From: Cellvibrionaceae bacterium
GTDB lineage: Bacteria > Pseudomonadota > Gammaproteobacteria > Pseudomonadales > Cellvibrionaceae
DNA length: 64,000 bases
NCBI GenBank assembly: GCA_021151825.1
Contig: JAGKWQ010000001.1
Span: 1 to 64,000 of the forward strand
Direction of reading: 5' to 3'
Under the pieces are notes generated by a model, which was given only the letters and a program-made list of their open reading frames with translations, was not told the DNA's origin and did no database searches. This document shows, piece after piece, positions 1 to 8,933 of the stretch (positions are counted from its first letter, which is position 1; each line of letters starts with the position of its first letter). The translations under genes were made by a program, and so were the position numbers.

Positions 1-15
1 ATAAAGCTGAAACTA

Positions 16-54
16 AAAGGACTGAGTCCGGTGCAATACCGAACCCAGTCCTTT
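16..54 (-). terminator. Hairpin after the first PEP-CTERM gene
   Basis: Two 17-base arms (16-32 and 38-54) pair with a few mismatches around a 5-base loop. Read on the minus strand the stem is followed by TTTTAGTTT, so it is a likely intrinsic terminator for the gene ending at 130. The plus-strand side has only a weak T run. Confidence 0.6.
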
Positions 55-129
55 CGTTAAACCCCTGCGGTTATGTCCAACTTTTGGGGTGCAGTTCAAT
101 ACGGCGGTTTTTTTTGACGCAATCAAGAA

Positions 130-651
130 TTAAACCGTTGTTTTTCTTCTTGCAGCAGCCAGGCCCAACAGGCCCAGGCCAAACAGCATCATGGTACCCG
201 GCTCAGGAACTTCAGCATCTTTGGTCACTACTGACAAAGTAGATTTACCAATGATGAAATCGCCCAGTACGCTGGTCACTTGCACAAACAAAGTGCCATC
301 AGCATTCAGTTTTACCAATGAGCTCAAACCCAAACCGCCAGTCCAATCTACGGTTGGGTTCAACACCAAACCGCCGTCTTGCAAATCAAACAGACCAATT
401 TGCACCAAAGCAGTTTCGAATGGAGCATACCATGGGTCTTTATCATCGCGGAATTCGATGGTCAGTGTCGCAGTTTGCGCACTACCCAATACAAAACCTT
501 GATCCAGAATATTGTGGGTCCAGCTTTTGGAAGCGCCGAAACTCACAGTTTTGTTTACTGTTTCAACATCGGTAATCAAACCGGCTTGAGCGTTTGCAAC
601 CATTAAAAACGCAGCGGCAGCAACAATTTTTTTCAACCATTGAAAATACAT
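130..651 (-). CDS. PEP-CTERM sorting-domain exported protein
   Basis: This 173-residue protein has an N-terminal signal peptide (positive start, hydrophobic stretch, cleavage near ANAQA-GL at about residue 23). It ends in a classic PEP-CTERM tail: VPEPGT at about residues 148-153, a hydrophobic helix, then the basic cluster AARRK. In known systems such proteins are exported by Sec, processed by an exosortase at the PEP motif and linked to the envelope or exopolysaccharide. The central 120 residues are rich in beta-type sequence and have no motif I recognise. No exosortase gene lies in the window, so the sorting enzyme must be elsewhere. A second, related-looking gene follows upstream on the same strand. 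Function beyond surface sorting is unknown. Confidence 0.85.
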   Translation of the reverse strand: MYFQWLKKIVAAAAFLMVANAQAGLITDVETVNKTVSFGASKSWTHNILDQGFVLGSAQTATLTIEFRDDKDPWYAPFETALVQIGLFDLQDGGLVLNPTVDWTGGLGLSSLVKLNADGTLFVQVTSVLGDFIIGKSTLSVVTKDAEVPEPGTMMLFGLGLLGLAAARRKTTV

Positions 652-838
652 AGAAATTCCGTCAATTAAATATTTTTTACTTTAGCAACTGCATTTTTAT
701 TCATACAGTCACTCCTGAAACACCAAAAAATCTGGTGCGCGCAGTTTAATAAAACTGTCACCAAAAACCACTCTTATTTCATGAAAAACAGTGCATTTTT
801 TGTGTTTATTTGTAATTAAAATAAAACTATACGAAACA

Positions 839-866
839 AAAAAAGCCCGTTTGCACGAGCTTTTTT
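839..866. terminator. Bidirectional terminator
   Basis: Arms 839-850 and 855-866 form a 12-base stem with one mismatch, with A6 on the left and T6 on the right. It sits just downstream of the minus-strand gene ending at 906 and upstream of the first PEP-CTERM gene, so the two genes are probably transcribed separately. Confidence 0.75.
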
Positions 867-905
867 AATTATTTAAATGAATTTTCCTGCGCGTAGCAGA
901 ATAAA

Positions 906-1520
906 TTATTTCGCTAATTTTTTTCTGCTGTAAAACAAACCGAGCAGACCGATTGCAAACATCACCAGCGGGCTTGATTCAATTACGTGAGCGCGGGTAG
1001 TCACTACAACGTCATCCAAAAAATTACCAACAGTAGAGTTGTCGTAGCTGGTAAATGTAATTGTGCTGAGAATACTGGTCGCCACAAAACTACCGGTGTA
1101 TTGCTTCCAGCTACCAACCACATGATCATTCAACAACGCCGAGAGAGTACCTGCACTGAAAGAAAATTGTTCATTGTTGCTCTCACGTGCGCTGTAATAA
1201 AACGAAACGTCGTAAGTCTGGCCAACAACAGTGGCAAAGTTTTGATAAATGGAAAACACGGTGCCATCAAAAGGGTGCGCATTCAGCTCTGCATGTTGCT
1301 TGCCTTCCGGTGCAACAACGCCGCCGAAGTTATTCCAAATCTCGATGTTATCGCCTTCCCAGCCATTAACACTGGACGAAGGGAAGTACGCCCAGTTGCC
1401 TGAAGCAACAGCGTTATCTTCAAAACCGCCATTCACGATAAGATTGGCCTGGGCATTCAACGCCAACAACAAACCGGCCAAGCCACCCAACACGCGGGTA
1501 TAAACAGATTTAAAGCCCAT
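906..1520 (-). CDS. Exported protein with degenerate PEP-CTERM-like tail
   Basis: The 204-residue product has a signal peptide ending near NAQANL. The mature start NLIVNGGFED resembles the opening of DUF642 and other choice-of-anchor or carbohydrate-binding jelly-roll domains (NxxxNGxFE), and beta-sandwich-like sequence runs to about residue 175. The C-terminus has the tripartite shape of a sorting signal, with a hydrophobic helix (LVMFAIGLLGLF) followed by YSRKK. The canonical Pro-Glu-Pro is replaced by Ile-Glu-Ser-Ser-Pro. It could be a substrate for a variant sorting enzyme, a protein losing its signal, or simply a C-terminal anchor. It has its own terminator at 839-866. The specific role is unknown. 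Confidence 0.75.
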   Translation of the reverse strand: MGFKSVYTRVLGGLAGLLLALNAQANLIVNGGFEDNAVASGNWAYFPSSSVNGWEGDNIEIWNNFGGVVAPEGKQHAELNAHPFDGTVFSIYQNFATVVGQTYDVSFYYSARESNNEQFSFSAGTLSALLNDHVVGSWKQYTGSFVATSILSTITFTSYDNSTVGNFLDDVVVTTRAHVIESSPLVMFAIGLLGLFYSRKKLAK

Positions 1521-1785
1521 ACTGATACCGCCCGAAAAAATGATATGAAATTATGAGGTGAGCCAAGAGGTAAAAATCCCGACACCATTGTCGTCAAAAT
1601 CAGCAATTTACGCGCCACATTAAAAATTCATAGGTAAAACAAGGATATAGTGATAACTGCATCACAAAATAAAACATAACTTGTAAATAAAACCGACGAA
1701 AACCAGCCATTAGCCAAGGATTTGGCAATTCGATGCGTCTGATTGATGTCGACAGTTCAAGAGGGATAGAAGATGGGGCAGACCA

Positions 1786-2337
1786 ATGTCACCCATTGAT
1801 GAGAACCAGTTAATCCGCACCGCCCAGGCCGGTGATGCAGCGGCTTTTGAACAGCTGCTGACGGACAGCTATGACCGGATTTATCGCTTTGCGTACCGTT
1901 GGTGTGGCAACCGCGCTGACGCGGAAGATATCACCCAGCTCACCTGCATCAAGCTGGCGCAGAGCATCCGCCAATTTCGCTTTGAAGCTGCATTTAGCAG
2001 TTGGTTGTATCGGCTGGTCATTAACTGCGCGAAAGATTGGCACCGCAGCCAGCAACGCCATCGGCATGAGGATTTGGATCAACTGGCAAGTGAAACCCAT
2101 AGCGACCAGCGCGCGGAAACAGGCATTTACCTGCAACAAATATTACAACTACTGGATTCACTCGCCGAAGGGTTTAAAGAAACCGCACTGTTGGTCCACG
2201 CCGAAGGACTAACCCACGCTGAGGCCGCGAACATCTTGCAAGTAAAGGAATCCACGGTGTCCTGGCGACTCCACGAAATTCGCAAACAACTTCAGTCCCT
2301 GCAACAAAGCGATGGAAGTTGGGAGGTATCCCTATGA
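1786..2337 (+). CDS. ECF-family RNA polymerase sigma factor
   Basis: This 183-residue protein has the two-domain ECF layout. Sigma-70 region 2 lies at about residues 25-90 (YRFAYRWCGNRADAEDITQ, then FSSWLYRLVINCAKDWHR). Region 4 lies at about 125-175, with a helix-turn-helix in which GLTHAEAANILQV precedes ESTVSWRLHEIRK. It should direct core polymerase to a small extracytoplasmic-stress regulon. Its stop codon overlaps the start of the next gene (ATGA at 2334-2337), the usual arrangement of an ECF factor translationally coupled to its anti-sigma partner. Here that partner would be the membrane VWA protein downstream. The ECF subgroup and the signal are not determinable by eye. Confidence 0.93.
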   Translation: MSPIDENQLIRTAQAGDAAAFEQLLTDSYDRIYRFAYRWCGNRADAEDITQLTCIKLAQSIRQFRFEAAFSSWLYRLVINCAKDWHRSQQRHRHEDLDQLASETHSDQRAETGIYLQQILQLLDSLAEGFKETALLVHAEGLTHAEAANILQVKESTVSWRLHEIRKQLQSLQQSDGSWEVSL

Positions 2338-4628
2338 ACGAACATGACCTGCAACAGCAATTACAACAACCCACACCGGCACCTGCAGCCGACACCAAAG
2401 CGCGTCATATCGCCGCGGCTATGGTTGCATTCACACAACACACAACAACGGCAATCGAAGACAACGCTTCCGTCAACGCAGAACAAGCCACTCCGATTGT
2501 TGCGGAACCTTCGCCATTAGTTGATGAACAAAATATTCCGCAAAAAAAATCCAATGTACTCCAAGGATTTTTGCAACGCCTGCGTCCTACCCGTGACACC
2601 AATCATCACGGGAGTGATTCAATGAACAATTCAAACCTTACCGATCCTGATTTAAATAATCGTCCTTTATGGCAAAAGCCGGCACTGATTTCCGGAATCG
2701 CCGCATCCAGTCTGGCGGTGTTGGCGGGAATCACTTTTATGCAGCATCTGGCAATCAATCCGGTTAATGATGAACTTTCAGCGGCACTTGCAAAACAAAC
2801 CGCTGAAGTCAGCGAGCAACACCAACAAGTAGAACCCGTCAAAGAAGCATTTTCAGAAAAGAAAATAGCAATTGATGCAACTGTTGAAGCAGCAGTGGTC
2901 ACTGGTATTCGTGCAGAAGAACCACAAGAAAGAAACGCTATTAGTGCTGAAGATATTGGGCAGTTACCGGATAGTAATGTCGCCGATGCATTGCAGCGGA
3001 TACCTGGAGTCGAATTGGAAGCTGCAGCTCCGCCGCCAGCACCAGTTCCCAACCGCGCAATTGCCGCAGCGCCTGCATTAGCCAAACCTACGATGCAGCA
3101 GGCAGATACTGTCGAAGAGATTCAGGTTGCCGGTATGAGAGAAGCCTTTGCTCGTGCTCCGGAATTGAAACGTGCAAATGGCGTAATTGATGTACCCTCA
3201 ACACAGCCGCAAGAATATCGTGACCGCTTTGAGGACTTTAAAGAAAACGCGGTAACGGCTGTGAGCGAAAATCCGGTTTCTACTTTTTCTATCGATGTGG
3301 ATACCGCATCTTACAGCTTTGTACGTCGCCAATTAAATAATGGCCAGCTGCCAGCAAAAGATGCAGTACGTATTGAAGAGATGATCAATTATTTTGATTA
3401 CGCCTACCCTGCACCACGCAATAAAAAAACACCGTTTGCAACGCATGTCAGCGTAATGGATTCGCCGTGGAAAAAAGGTAATCAATTAGTTCATATCGGC
3501 ATTCAGGGTTATCAATTACCGGCAGGAGAAATCCCGCAATCAAACCTCGTTTTCTTGTTGGATGTGTCCGGTTCTATGGATGAACCCAGCAAATTGCCGT
3601 TAGTAAAACAATCCATGAGTTTGTTGCTAGACACCTTAAAACCTGACGACACCATTGCCATTGCGGTTTACGCCGGTGCAGCGGGTACGGTGTTGGAGCC
3701 AACAAAAGTTAAAGAAAAAGCCAAGATCCTCGCCGCATTAAATAATTTACAAGCCGGCGGCAGCACGGCCGGCGCTGAAGGTATCGCCCTCGCCTACCAA
3801 TTGGCAGAAGCGAATTTTAATTCCAAAGGTGTTAACCGGATTATCCTTGCCACTGATGGCGATTTTAATGTGGGCCAAACCAGTGATGATGCACTGCAGG
3901 ATTTAATTGAACGCAAACGCGATAAAGGAATTTATTTATCAGTATTGGGTTTTGGCCAGGGCAATTACCAGGATGCAATGATGCAAACGCTGGCGCAAAA
4001 CGGCAACGGTACTGCAGCATATATCGATACATTAAGCGAAGCGCAAAAAGTTCTGGTGAACGAAGCTACGTCCACGTTATTTCCCATCGCCAAAGATGTA
4101 AAAATCCAGGTGGAATTTAACCCGGCGACAGTGGCGGAATACCGTTTGATTGGTTATGAAACCCGCGCACTTAACCGCGAAGATTTTAATAACGACAAGG
4201 TGGATGCCGGCGAAATCGGCTCGGGCCACAAAGTCACTGCGATTTATGAAATCACGCCGGTAAATGCCGACAGCAAATTATTGGAGCCCAGCCGCTACCA
4301 GCAACAAGCGACGGTGAATGGTAAATCCAGTGAGCTGGCATTCTTGCGCGTGCGTTATAAATTGCCGGCAGAGAATCAATCAACGTTAATCGAAACCCCC
4401 ATTACCAAAAACACACGCGCAAGCGGAGCGGGTTATCAACAAGACGTTAATTTCTCCATCGCCGTTGCCGGTTTCGCGCAACTATTACGCGGCAGCAACT
4501 ACACGGGTGATTTTAATTACGACAAAGTAATTGAATTAGCGCAAGCCAATAAAGGCAAGGATGAGTACGGTTATCGCACCGAATTCATCCAACTGGTACG
4601 CAAGGCGAAAATCGCCAAAGCGCTGTAG
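2334..4628 (+). CDS. Membrane VWA protein (YfbK-like) with TonB-plug-like segment; possible anti-sigma
   Basis: The start is the ATG at 2334, with GGGAGGT at 2321-2327, overlapping the ECF sigma stop; the product is 764 residues. The N-terminus (1-115) is hydrophilic and Gln/Ala-rich, followed by one transmembrane helix at about 117-137 (ISGIAASSLAVLAGITF). After the membrane comes a stretch at about 188-226 (VTGIRAEE, then AISAEDIGQLPDSNVADALQ and RIPGV) that reads like the plug of a TonB-dependent receptor. A second weak plug-like phrase, EEIQVAGMREAF, follows. The von Willebrand A domain begins near residue 405 with an intact MIDAS start (FLLDVSGSMD), and the C-terminal third matches YfbK-type proteins. 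Coupling to a sigma factor and the cytosolic N-terminus suggest a membrane regulator of that factor. That role is inference. Confidence 0.85.
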   Translation: MNEHDLQQQLQQPTPAPAADTKARHIAAAMVAFTQHTTTAIEDNASVNAEQATPIVAEPSPLVDEQNIPQKKSNVLQGFLQRLRPTRDTNHHGSDSMNNSNLTDPDLNNRPLWQKPALISGIAASSLAVLAGITFMQHLAINPVNDELSAALAKQTAEVSEQHQQVEPVKEAFSEKKIAIDATVEAAVVTGIRAEEPQERNAISAEDIGQLPDSNVADALQRIPGVELEAAAPPPAPVPNRAIAAAPALAKPTMQQADTVEEIQVAGMREAFARAPELKRANGVIDVPSTQPQEYRDRFEDFKENAVTAVSENPVSTFSIDVDTASYSFVRRQLNNGQLPAKDAVRIEEMINYFDYAYPAPRNKKTPFATHVSVMDSPWKKGNQLVHIGIQGYQLPAGEIPQSNLVFLLDVSGSMDEPSKLPLVKQSMSLLLDTLKPDDTIAIAVYAGAAGTVLEPTKVKEKAKILAALNNLQAGGSTAGAEGIALAYQLAEANFNSKGVNRIILATDGDFNVGQTSDDALQDLIERKRDKGIYLSVLGFGQGNYQDAMMQTLAQNGNGTAAYIDTLSEAQKVLVNEATSTLFPIAKDVKIQVEFNPATVAEYRLIGYETRALNREDFNNDKVDAGEIGSGHKVTAIYEITPVNADSKLLEPSRYQQQATVNGKSSELAFLRVRYKLPAENQSTLIETPITKNTRASGAGYQQDVNFSIAVAGFAQLLRGSNYTGDFNYDKVIELAQANKGKDEYGYRTEFIQLVRKAKIAKAL

Positions 4629-4673
4629 AAATACAAGTATTGGAGTAAAAATAAACTCTGCTGTAGAAATAAA

Positions 4674-4697
4674 AAGGCCCGGAATTATCCGGGCCTT
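4674..4697. terminator. Bidirectional terminator between convergent genes
   Basis: A perfect 9-base GC-rich stem (4674-4682 with 4689-4697) around a 6-base loop, with A5 on the left and TTGTT on the right. It lies between the VWA gene (ends 4628, plus) and the next gene (ends 4717, minus), so it can serve both. Confidence 0.8.
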
Positions 4698-4716
4698 GTT
4701 CCATCACACCAGCACG

Positions 4717-6375
4717 TTATTTATTTCGGGATGTGTTGCGATCATGAATCGTGAAACTTTCGCTAATTAACCGTAACAACTTACGGTTTTTCTCATACAG
4801 GGATTCCAGAGTCCAGGCGTAAGTGATGTAAAAATCTGAGTCCGTTTCAGTCACTGTCAGAACGTAAACAATTTTTATACCATCTAACACCACTGCAATT
4901 TCCTGTTGTTGTGCAGGGCGACCATTCACTTGTAACGATTTTACCGGCTCCAGTTCGCGCAGCTCGCTGCCGGATGTCTGTAGCGTTTTCACTGCAAATC
5001 CAAGGTATGCAGCGGCATCGATAGGTGGATTAAAATCCTGTTTTGATTCCACCATGACAATCGCATAATTTTCAGTGCCCAGGTTTGCTACACCTAACAA
5101 AGCCTGCTCGTTTAACTGGCGATTACCTTTCCAGTTACGCGGCACCACCAGCGATATTTTTTTATCGTCACTGTACATTCGAATATCGGACGCAGACGGT
5201 CCTGCTTCAGCGCGTTGTGCATTGGTGCCACCGCGACATTCCGGGTCGCGCTGCTTGTCTTGCATGGTACCGCCTTTACAATCCCACACTATTTGCGCGC
5301 CCGATTTTTTGGGTGTCCAAATGATCGTTGGTGTATTTCCACCATTATAAGTAACCACCAATTGCGCGCCGTCATCCAAACGGATAGAGCGCACATGTTG
5401 GGTGCTGATATTTTCCGGTAAACCTGCCAGAACATTTTCGTTGGGGAAAAAATTCTTTTCCAAAATAACTTTTTCAACTTTTGCGCGGGTTTCATCAACG
5501 AGCGCAGCAGAAGCACGGACTTTTGAACGAATGGTGTAATCCTGATAGGCCGGCAGCGCGACGGCGGCGAGAATGCCGATAATCGCTATAAACAATATTG
5601 CCCCAATGATAATCGCAACGATCATTCCGGGCCCTTGCGAAGGAACTTGCCCATACTTGCGCTGCCAGCGTTCCTTCGGAGTAAGCCAAAAAACAAATGC
5701 TTCGATCAACGAAATAATACTGGGAATTAACGTGCCCCAGAACAGCAAATAAAACACGCCCCACCATTGCCCCAAATAAAAACGGTGCACACCAAATCCG
5801 CCAACAAAAAATGCGAGGGCGCCCGCAACGATTTTATTTTTACTGTTGAATTGCGGCTGTTCGGTGCGGCATTTCGGGCAATGGGTCATACCCACATGCA
5901 ACGCCGCGCCGCATTTGAAACAAAAATGACTTGGCTGCTGAACCTCAGCCTGAGGTGATTCATAAGGTGATGAATAGGCAATCGAAGCTTGATCGGTATA
6001 AGTAGATGCATGGGCAGAAGCCGATGGCGAAGGCGAAGGCGAAGGCGCTGCAGTTTCAATTGGCGCAACACTGAGCGGTGTTACAGCCGATGCAGGGCGA
6101 GAAGCAACCGGACTTAATGCATCCTTGGGAAATAATTGTTCGGCGTGTTCAACCAACTCACACAAGCCGCCGGCTTTATCAATCGCCGTTTTGTATTTTT
6201 TTGCCGTGGCCAAATCAACATTGGCTTTGAGTAAGCTGCGCGATTTGCGCAACATTTTTTCAATGACGGGAATATCTTTTTTGAAGGTGGCAGCAAGATT
6301 GTGCACCAGGGTTGACCGCTCTACTCCCAGTTGGGACTCGCCCAATATATAAATATCCCATTTGGTTTCTGACAT
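4717..6375 (-). CDS. Chimeric membrane protein: zinc ribbon, TM2 domain, pilin-like segment, DcrB/PsbP-like C-terminus
   Basis: I chose the ATG at 6375 because AAGGA sits about 8 bases upstream of it; an ATG at 6384 adds three residues. The 552 residues divide as follows. Residues 1-80 are an alpha/beta module (ATAKKYKTAIDKAGGLCELV) of the kind found at the N-terminus of many proteobacterial membrane proteins. Residues 85-150 are a Pro/Ser/Ala linker with a run of Ser-Pro. A zinc ribbon (CFKCG, then CPKC) lies at about 152-169. A TM2 domain (GGFGVHRFYLG, then WGVFYLLFW) lies at about 181-235. A type IV pilin-like N-terminal helix (IIGILAAVALPAYQDYTIRS) lies at about 265-287, with a PilA-like head carrying two late cysteines. 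A DcrB/PsbP-like domain occupies about 400-552. The pilin helix lacks a prepilin peptidase site, so pilus assembly is unlikely. Function unknown. Confidence 0.75.
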   Translation of the reverse strand: MSETKWDIYILGESQLGVERSTLVHNLAATFKKDIPVIEKMLRKSRSLLKANVDLATAKKYKTAIDKAGGLCELVEHAEQLFPKDALSPVASRPASAVTPLSVAPIETAAPSPSPSPSASAHASTYTDQASIAYSSPYESPQAEVQQPSHFCFKCGAALHVGMTHCPKCRTEQPQFNSKNKIVAGALAFFVGGFGVHRFYLGQWWGVFYLLFWGTLIPSIISLIEAFVFWLTPKERWQRKYGQVPSQGPGMIVAIIIGAILFIAIIGILAAVALPAYQDYTIRSKVRASAALVDETRAKVEKVILEKNFFPNENVLAGLPENISTQHVRSIRLDDGAQLVVTYNGGNTPTIIWTPKKSGAQIVWDCKGGTMQDKQRDPECRGGTNAQRAEAGPSASDIRMYSDDKKISLVVPRNWKGNRQLNEQALLGVANLGTENYAIVMVESKQDFNPPIDAAAYLGFAVKTLQTSGSELRELEPVKSLQVNGRPAQQQEIAVVLDGIKIVYVLTVTETDSDFYITYAWTLESLYEKNRKLLRLISESFTIHDRNTSRNK

Positions 6376-6405
6376 GGTGCGCATCCTTATTATCGTTTTT
6401 GCGAA

Positions 6406-6435
6406 CAGTACTGCCTGGTTGCCAGGGCAGTACTG
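6406..6435. other. Stem-loop in the intergenic gap
   Basis: Arms 6406-6418 and 6422-6435 pair over 13 positions with one bulged base and a TTG loop. There is no T tract on either strand, so it is not a standard intrinsic terminator. It lies between the DUF1993 stop (6457) and the start of the chimeric membrane protein (6375), both minus strand, and could protect or attenuate the read-through message. Confidence 0.5.
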
Positions 6436-6456
6436 CGTGTTGGTTAATGCGCCATA

Positions 6457-6969
6457 CTAACTTTTGTAAGGCAGGCCTCCAAGATAATCTTTCTTGCCTA
6501 CATCTACGCCGTTATGACGCAAAATCGCATAGGCAGTGGTGACATGGAAATAGATATTCGGGATTGCATGCTGGATCGCAAACTCCTGACCAGTGAGGTA
6601 TTTACCCTCCCAGCGCGGCTGGCTGATATGGCGCTCAGCAGTATCTGCAAAATCTGCCGGAGTAAAAGTAGCGAGATAATCCAATACTGACTGGATACGC
6701 GCTTTTAATTCCGGCAGCGTCGTTTCGGTATCCGCATGAACCGGCGCCGATTCCACTTTTCCCGTCAAACGCGCCACGCCCAGCTTGGCGGTATCACAGG
6801 CAATTTGTACCTGGCGAATCAAATTGAACTGATCCGGCGCCAGGCGCGAGTTAAGCAATACAGAGATATCGTACTTTTTGGTCTCGGCGTGGGTTGCCGC
6901 TTTATCCAGGAAGTGGCTGAGGTTGTTGAGGATTTTGCTGAATTGCACAACGGTGAGATCGTAAAACAT
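6457..6969 (-). CDS. DUF1993 family protein
   Basis: The start is the ATG at 6969, with GGAGG about 7 bases upstream; the longer frame reaching 7152 lacks this support and would run into the antiporter's leader. The 170 residues match the DUF1993 family: an N-terminal helix with FYDLTVVQFSKILNNLSHFLDKA, a central KYDISVLLNSRLAPDQFNL, and a C-terminal helix with IPNIYFHVTTAYAILRHNGVDVGKKDYLG. The family forms a four-helix bundle related to the DinB-like fold; no catalytic role is established. It is transcribed away from the antiporter gene at 7173. Confidence 0.88.
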   Translation of the reverse strand: MFYDLTVVQFSKILNNLSHFLDKAATHAETKKYDISVLLNSRLAPDQFNLIRQVQIACDTAKLGVARLTGKVESAPVHADTETTLPELKARIQSVLDYLATFTPADFADTAERHISQPRWEGKYLTGQEFAIQHAIPNIYFHVTTAYAILRHNGVDVGKKDYLGGLPYKS

Positions 6970-7172
6970 GGTTAGGCCTCCAGAACTTAACGCAAATTTA
7001 CATAGAGCGATTGCTCGCGAACATATAGTGAAAAACGCCCGATTTAACCAAGGTTGAAGCAATTTGGGGCTAGGAGTAGCGCTATTCAATGGCATCTGAA
7101 AAAAACTGCGGGTTGCGCGAATTTCTTTTGAGCATTTATAGTCGACCCTCATTCACGAAGAAAGAAGATGCT

Positions 7173-8912
7173 ATGCCGCATAATATTAGCTTGATAACCA
7201 CTATTGCCGCCGGCCTCGGATTGGCCATGGTCCTTGGTTTCCTTGTCACACGCCTGCGTATGCCCCCCCTGGTTGGCTATTTAATCGCAGGCGTAATCAT
7301 TGGTCCCTATACCCCCGGTTTTGTCGCCGATATGGAGCTGACTGCCCAGTTGGCAGAAATCGGTGTAATGCTGCTGATGTTCGGCGTGGGGTTACATTTT
7401 TCTATCGGCGATTTGATGTCAGTTAAACGCATCGCCATTCCCGGTGCGATTGTGCAAATCGCAGTTGCCACTGCCCTTGGTGCTGGCGCTGGCCTATGGT
7501 GGGGCTGGAGCATGGGTGAATCTATCGTATTTGGCCTGGCGCTCTCGGTAGCAAGTACGGTGGTACTGCTAAAAGCACTGGAAGCGCGTGGGGTTATCGA
7601 CAGCATCAACGGTAAAATTGCCGTGGGCTGGTTGGTAGTTGAAGATCTGGTGATGGTACTGGTGTTGGTACTTTTACCGGCCTTTGCAGTTTTATTAGGC
7701 GGTCATACTGTTGGCGGCCATGAACCGGTCAGCGACAATATCCCGCTGACAATTGCCATCACTATTGGCAAAGTAATCGCTTTCATTGCTTTCATGTTGA
7801 TTGTTGGTAAACGTTTATTACCAAAGTTTTTATGGTGGGTGGCCGGTACCGGCTCACGTGAATTGTTCAGCCTCTGCGTTATCGCCACCGCCGTCGGTGT
7901 GGCTTACGGATCAGCCGCCTTATTTGATGTTTCCTTCGCATTGGGCGCCTTTTTTGCGGGAATGATGCTGCGCGAATCCGAATTCAGCCACCGCGCTGCC
8001 GATGAATCATTGCCATTGCGCGACGCCTTTGCCGTATTGTTTTTTGTGTCCGTCGGCATGTTGTTTGATTTCCATATCATCGTAAACGAACCACTGAAGG
8101 TGCTCACCGTGGTGGCCATCATTATGTTTGGTAAAACCATTGTGGCAGTCGCGTTGGTATTGATGTTCCGCTATCCGTTAAACACAGCACTGACAGTAGG
8201 CGTAAGCCTTGCGCAAATCGGCGAATTCTCTTTTATCCTCGCGGGACTTTGTATAGCCCTTGGGCTGATGGATAGTACCGGGCAAAATCTGATTTTGGCC
8301 GGGGCATTAATTTCCATCGCCCTGAACTCATTAATGTTTGGTGGCCTTGAACCATTGCAACGCTGGGCGCGCACCCACTCCTCATTTGCACGTAAATTGG
8401 AAGCCAGTGTCGATCCATTAGCCACATTACCAATGAGCACACATGAATCTTATCTGGCCGGGCAAGTGGTATTGGTTGGCTATGGGCGCGTAGGCGGACG
8501 CATCGCAAAAATTCTGAACGCCAATAACATTCCTTATGTAGTGGCCGATACAAATCGTGAACTGGTGGAACAACTGCGCGCAAAAAATATTCCGGCGGTG
8601 TGTGGCGATGCGGCGGATCCGAATGTATTAATCCAGGCTCATATTGCGCAAGCAGGAATGCTGGTTGCTGCCACCGCAAATACATTCCATGTACGAAAAA
8701 TGGTTGAGACAGCTCGCTTGCTCAATCCCAAAATTGAAATAGTGATTCGCACCCACAATGAAGATGAAGCAGAATTGTGGGTTAAGGAAAATATCGGCAA
8801 GATATTTTTAAGCGAGCGCGAACTCGCTTCAGGTATGGCTGATCATGTGTTGTTGCGTATGGGTAAACTCGATACGCAGACAGCACATTCACATCACGCC
8901 CATTCGCATTAA
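7173..8912 (+). CDS. ybaL: YbaL/KefC-type monovalent cation:proton antiporter (CPA2) with TrkA-N domain
   Basis: I take the ATG at 7173, preceded by AAGAAAGAAG; the frame is open upstream to 7089 without a ribosome site. The protein is 579 residues, close to E. coli YbaL (558). The first 400 residues form about 12 transmembrane helices of the Na+/H+ exchanger fold, opening with LGLAMVLGFLVTRLRMPPLVGYL. A regulatory RCK/TrkA-N nucleotide-binding domain follows at about residues 425-545, with the glycine-rich VVLVGYGRVGGRIAKIL. The tail is His-rich (HSHHAHSH). It should exchange K+ or Na+ for protons at the inner membrane under nucleotide control. The gene stands alone with its own terminator. 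Confidence 0.9.
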   Translation: MPHNISLITTIAAGLGLAMVLGFLVTRLRMPPLVGYLIAGVIIGPYTPGFVADMELTAQLAEIGVMLLMFGVGLHFSIGDLMSVKRIAIPGAIVQIAVATALGAGAGLWWGWSMGESIVFGLALSVASTVVLLKALEARGVIDSINGKIAVGWLVVEDLVMVLVLVLLPAFAVLLGGHTVGGHEPVSDNIPLTIAITIGKVIAFIAFMLIVGKRLLPKFLWWVAGTGSRELFSLCVIATAVGVAYGSAALFDVSFALGAFFAGMMLRESEFSHRAADESLPLRDAFAVLFFVSVGMLFDFHIIVNEPLKVLTVVAIIMFGKTIVAVALVLMFRYPLNTALTVGVSLAQIGEFSFILAGLCIALGLMDSTGQNLILAGALISIALNSLMFGGLEPLQRWARTHSSFARKLEASVDPLATLPMSTHESYLAGQVVLVGYGRVGGRIAKILNANNIPYVVADTNRELVEQLRAKNIPAVCGDAADPNVLIQAHIAQAGMLVAATANTFHVRKMVETARLLNPKIEIVIRTHNEDEAELWVKENIGKIFLSERELASGMADHVLLRMGKLDTQTAHSHHAHSH

Positions 8913-8933
8913 AATAATCGTCTGACGCAATAA

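Noticed and set aside
6026..6047. GGCGAA hexamer run in the chimeric membrane protein, considered as a phase-variation repeat.
   Set aside because: Unit length of six keeps the frame, so slippage would only change the Ser-Pro count in a linker.
7089..7172. An N-terminal extension of the antiporter and the opposing extension of the DUF1993 frame to 7152.
   Set aside because: Neither has a ribosome site, the two overlap each other, and good Shine-Dalgarno sequences support the internal starts at 7173 and 6969.
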